A stretch of DNA of 64,000 bases from an uncultured Flavobacteriales bacterium (GTDB lineage: Bacteria > Bacteroidota > Bacteroidia > Flavobacteriales > Crocinitomicaceae), in NCBI GenBank assembly GCA_946479285.1, contig CAMLFH010000013.1, forward strand, positions 1 through 64,000. The letters run 5' to 3'. The notes below the pieces were generated by a model. The model saw only the letters and a list, made by a program, of their open reading frames with translations, did not search any database and was not told the DNA's origin. Each line of letters begins with the position of its first letter. Position 1 is the first letter of the stretch. A program made the translations under genes and the position numbers. Of the stretch, positions 62,422 through 64,000 are shown piece by piece.

Positions 62422-63123
62422 ATGGCAGAAATTAGCAAGCCCAAAGGATCACCAAGCATCGACATGACGCCGATGGTAGATTTGGCGTTCCTATTGGTTA
62501 CATTCTTCATGCTTGCTGCCAATTTCCGTACGGATGAACCTGTTGACATTTCTATTCCCTCATCTATTGGGGACAAAGAAATCCCACCAAAAACAGCAGT
62601 TTTGGTGAGTGTTGACAAGGGCGGTCGTATTTACTTCGACGTGAAAGGCGGTGAAGAAGTGCGCACCAAAATCCTTGCAGATATGGCGGGCAAGTACAAG
62701 ATAAAGTTAAGCAAAGAAGATTACACAACTTTCTCATACATGTCGGGAAGTTTTGGGTGTTCGATGCGTGAACTTCAGCAATACCTTTCTTTGGATGGTG
62801 AAGGAAGAAAAAAATACCGCAGAGAAGACCCTGCGTTTGCTGGAATACCTTCAGATAGTACACATAATGAGTTAAAGGATTGGATCTATTTTTCCAAGAA
62901 CCGCATGCTTGATTATGGTAAAGATCAATACGAGAAAGAAAGCGGAAACAAAGGTTCAAACGGCGAACCATTGAAGGCAGATGATTTCAAACCGAAATTC
63001 ATCCTGAAAGCTGATATGGAAGCAGAATATGTTCGTACCAAACAAGCAATTGAAACGTTCCGCGACCTGGATATTAACAACTTGAACTTTGTGACTTCAC
63101 AAGAATCAAAACCAGTTCAATAA
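62422..63123 (+). CDS. exbD: ExbD/TolR biopolymer transport protein, first copy
   Basis: 233 residues. The family signature is at the start: IDMTPMVDLAFLLVTFFML, with the membrane aspartate that takes up protons. The periplasmic part is longer than in E. coli ExbD (141 residues) and has an insertion of about 90 residues (TFSYMSGSFGCSMRELQQYL to SNGEPLKADDFKP) before the closing KADMEAEYVRTKQAIETFRDL strand-helix unit. Second gene of the exb operon, 32 bp after exbB. Confidence 0.92.
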   Translation: MAEISKPKGSPSIDMTPMVDLAFLLVTFFMLAANFRTDEPVDISIPSSIGDKEIPPKTAVLVSVDKGGRIYFDVKGGEEVRTKILADMAGKYKIKLSKEDYTTFSYMSGSFGCSMRELQQYLSLDGEGRKKYRREDPAFAGIPSDSTHNELKDWIYFSKNRMLDYGKDQYEKESGNKGSNGEPLKADDFKPKFILKADMEAEYVRTKQAIETFRDLDINNLNFVTSQESKPVQ

Positions 63124-63136
63124 ATAACAAGAAAAG

Positions 63137-63775
63137 ATGGCAGAATTAGCACAAGACGACGGCGGAGGCGGAAAGAAAGGCGGTAAAAAACGCCCTAAGA
63201 AAGGCTCGGCACGTATCGATATGACGCCGATGGTGGATTTAGGTTTCCTTCTATTGACTTTCTTCGTTATGACTTCCACCTTTGCAAAACCAAAGGTGAT
63301 GAGTTTGGCTTATCCCGCGAAAGAACCGGATGAAACTGTCGAAAATCCACCTATAAGCAATGCAATTACCTTCATTGTTTCGGATGATCGTTTGTTCTAC
63401 TACGAGGGAGAGTTTCACTTGGCAGGAAATGCAGACGGAGCCCCAGCAACTCAATTGACTGAAACCAATTTCGGTCCGGAGGGTATTCGTAAATTACTTG
63501 CGGATAAGAACAAATATGTTCTGAACAAGAAGGTCGAACTGGATGCTAAGTTTCAACGTAAGGAAATCGAAGATTCAATTCGTGAAAAAGAGTTTCAAGC
63601 GGTTAAGGGAAGTCCTAAAGCACTGAAAGTTTTGGTTAAAACGGATATGAAGGCCAGAACCAGAAACTTTATTGACGTCATTGATGAGTTGTACATTGCA
63701 TCCATCGGGGTAATTGCTCCGGTAGATATTATGAACAGCGAGCAGGCATTGTTAGATGAAGCATTAAAAAAATAG
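63137..63775 (+). CDS. exbD: ExbD/TolR biopolymer transport protein, second copy
   Basis: 212 residues. A basic cytoplasmic N terminus (GGKKGGKKRPKKGSARIDM) leads to the helix TPMVDLGFLLLTFFVMTSTF with the proton-carrying aspartate. The periplasmic domain of about 150 residues ends in LKVLVKTDMKARTRNFIDVIDELY. It differs enough from the first ExbD to suggest a heteromeric pair in the ExbB stator. It starts 13 bp after the first copy and 2 bp before the tonB gene. Confidence 0.92.
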   Translation: MAELAQDDGGGGKKGGKKRPKKGSARIDMTPMVDLGFLLLTFFVMTSTFAKPKVMSLAYPAKEPDETVENPPISNAITFIVSDDRLFYYEGEFHLAGNADGAPATQLTETNFGPEGIRKLLADKNKYVLNKKVELDAKFQRKEIEDSIREKEFQAVKGSPKALKVLVKTDMKARTRNFIDVIDELYIASIGVIAPVDIMNSEQALLDEALKK

Positions 63776-63777
63776 AT

Positions 63778-64000
63778 ATGTTAATAACAATTGTAATCCT
63801 ATTAGTAGCAGGTATTTCGTTATACGAATACTTCAGCTCTAAAACCTGGCAGCAGGTTACGTCTACGGAGCGTAATGATGTTGTATTTGAAGACCGCAAC
63901 CACGAATATGGTGCGTATCAAATCCGAACGAATTACAGCCGTAACTTAATTCTTGTAATGGCCGGTGTAATCCTGTTCATTGGAACAACTTTCGGGATTT
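63778..64000 (+). CDS. tonB: TonB energy transducer, N-terminal part (cut by window end)
   Basis: 74 codons are visible from the ATG at 63778, 2 bp after exbD. An N-terminal hydrophobic segment (LITIVILLVAGISLYEYF) precedes the Bacteroidota TonB mark NHEYGAYQIRTNYSRNLILVM, leading into a transmembrane helix (VMAGVILFIGTTFGI). The rest is outside the window. It should couple the ExbB-ExbD motor to TonB-dependent receptors in the outer membrane. Confidence 0.85.
   Translation, partial: MLITIVILLVAGISLYEYFSSKTWQQVTSTERNDVVFEDRNHEYGAYQIRTNYSRNLILVMAGVILFIGTTFGI

Overview
The window reads as a chromosomal segment of a Bacteroidota bacterium, most likely order Flavobacteriales (a Fluviicola/Crocinitomicaceae-like genome is my guess, not proven). 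The signs are type IX secretion cargo with C-terminal sorting domains (genes ending at 6995, 18585, 35602, 47802), families largely confined to this phylum (DUF2480, DUF2723, DUF5686, split MetH), and many -7 boxes of the form TAnnTTTG, the Bacteroidota housekeeping promoter element. Base composition is moderate, except for an AT-rich patch at about 20.1-21.9 kb.

Layout. 0-6.6 kb: YugP-type protease, a tiny His-rich membrane protein, a GH3-family ligase overlapping a secreted propeller-like protein, deoxynucleoside kinase, a HEAT-like protein, a solute-binding lipoprotein. 6.6-11.3 kb: RNase P RNA, a T9SS cargo gene, an ECF sigma factor with a co-transcribed anti-sigma-like/beta-barrel fusion, SixA and a rhomboid protease. 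11.4-14.5 kb: two tandem FadL-like outer-membrane proteins. 14.5-19.9 kb: small lipoproteins and membrane proteins, an eRF1-like protein and a leucine-rich-repeat T9SS protein. 20.0-22.3 kb: an AT-rich accessory module (Doc-like Fic protein plus HEPN protein) beside tRNA-Phe, with a tRNA-like relic between. 22.4-27.8 kb: coaX, an outer-membrane protein, lptC, a small membrane protein and a DUF5686 protein. 27.9-31.8 kb: SAM-I riboswitch and a MetH divided over two overlapping genes. 31.9-35.6 kb: a giant PKD-domain T9SS protein. 36-45 kb: rnhA, a degenerate amidotransferase-like protein, an M24 peptidase, a hydrolase, and a LytTR response regulator with its propeller histidine kinase. 45-53 kb: thiL, a sugar dehydrogenase-like T9SS protein, a repeat-rich gap with a tiny zinc-ribbon gene, tRNA-Gln and a very large DUF2723 membrane protein. 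53-59 kb: polysaccharide deacetylase, DUF2480, an HMA lipoprotein, an esterase, a REP-associated transposase (RAYT), and an array of secreted TonB-C-domain paralogs whose last member is a pseudogene. 59-64 kb: paaZ and an exbB-exbD-exbD-tonB operon cut by the window end.

Main points of interest. (1) Five copies of a 28-bp palindrome (GTAGGnrCGC...GCGynCCTAC) are scattered over the window together with one RAYT transposase gene, whose own last codons are one of the copies; this looks like a Bacteroidota REP/RAYT system. (2) A Doc-like toxin with a HicA-like tail sits in an operon with a HEPN RNase-like protein, with no recognisable antitoxin. (3) Five genes have a TAnnTTTG box ending 4-6 nt before the start codon, implying leaderless mRNAs. 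(4) Several genes of fewer than 50 codons have good promoter, terminator or motif support.
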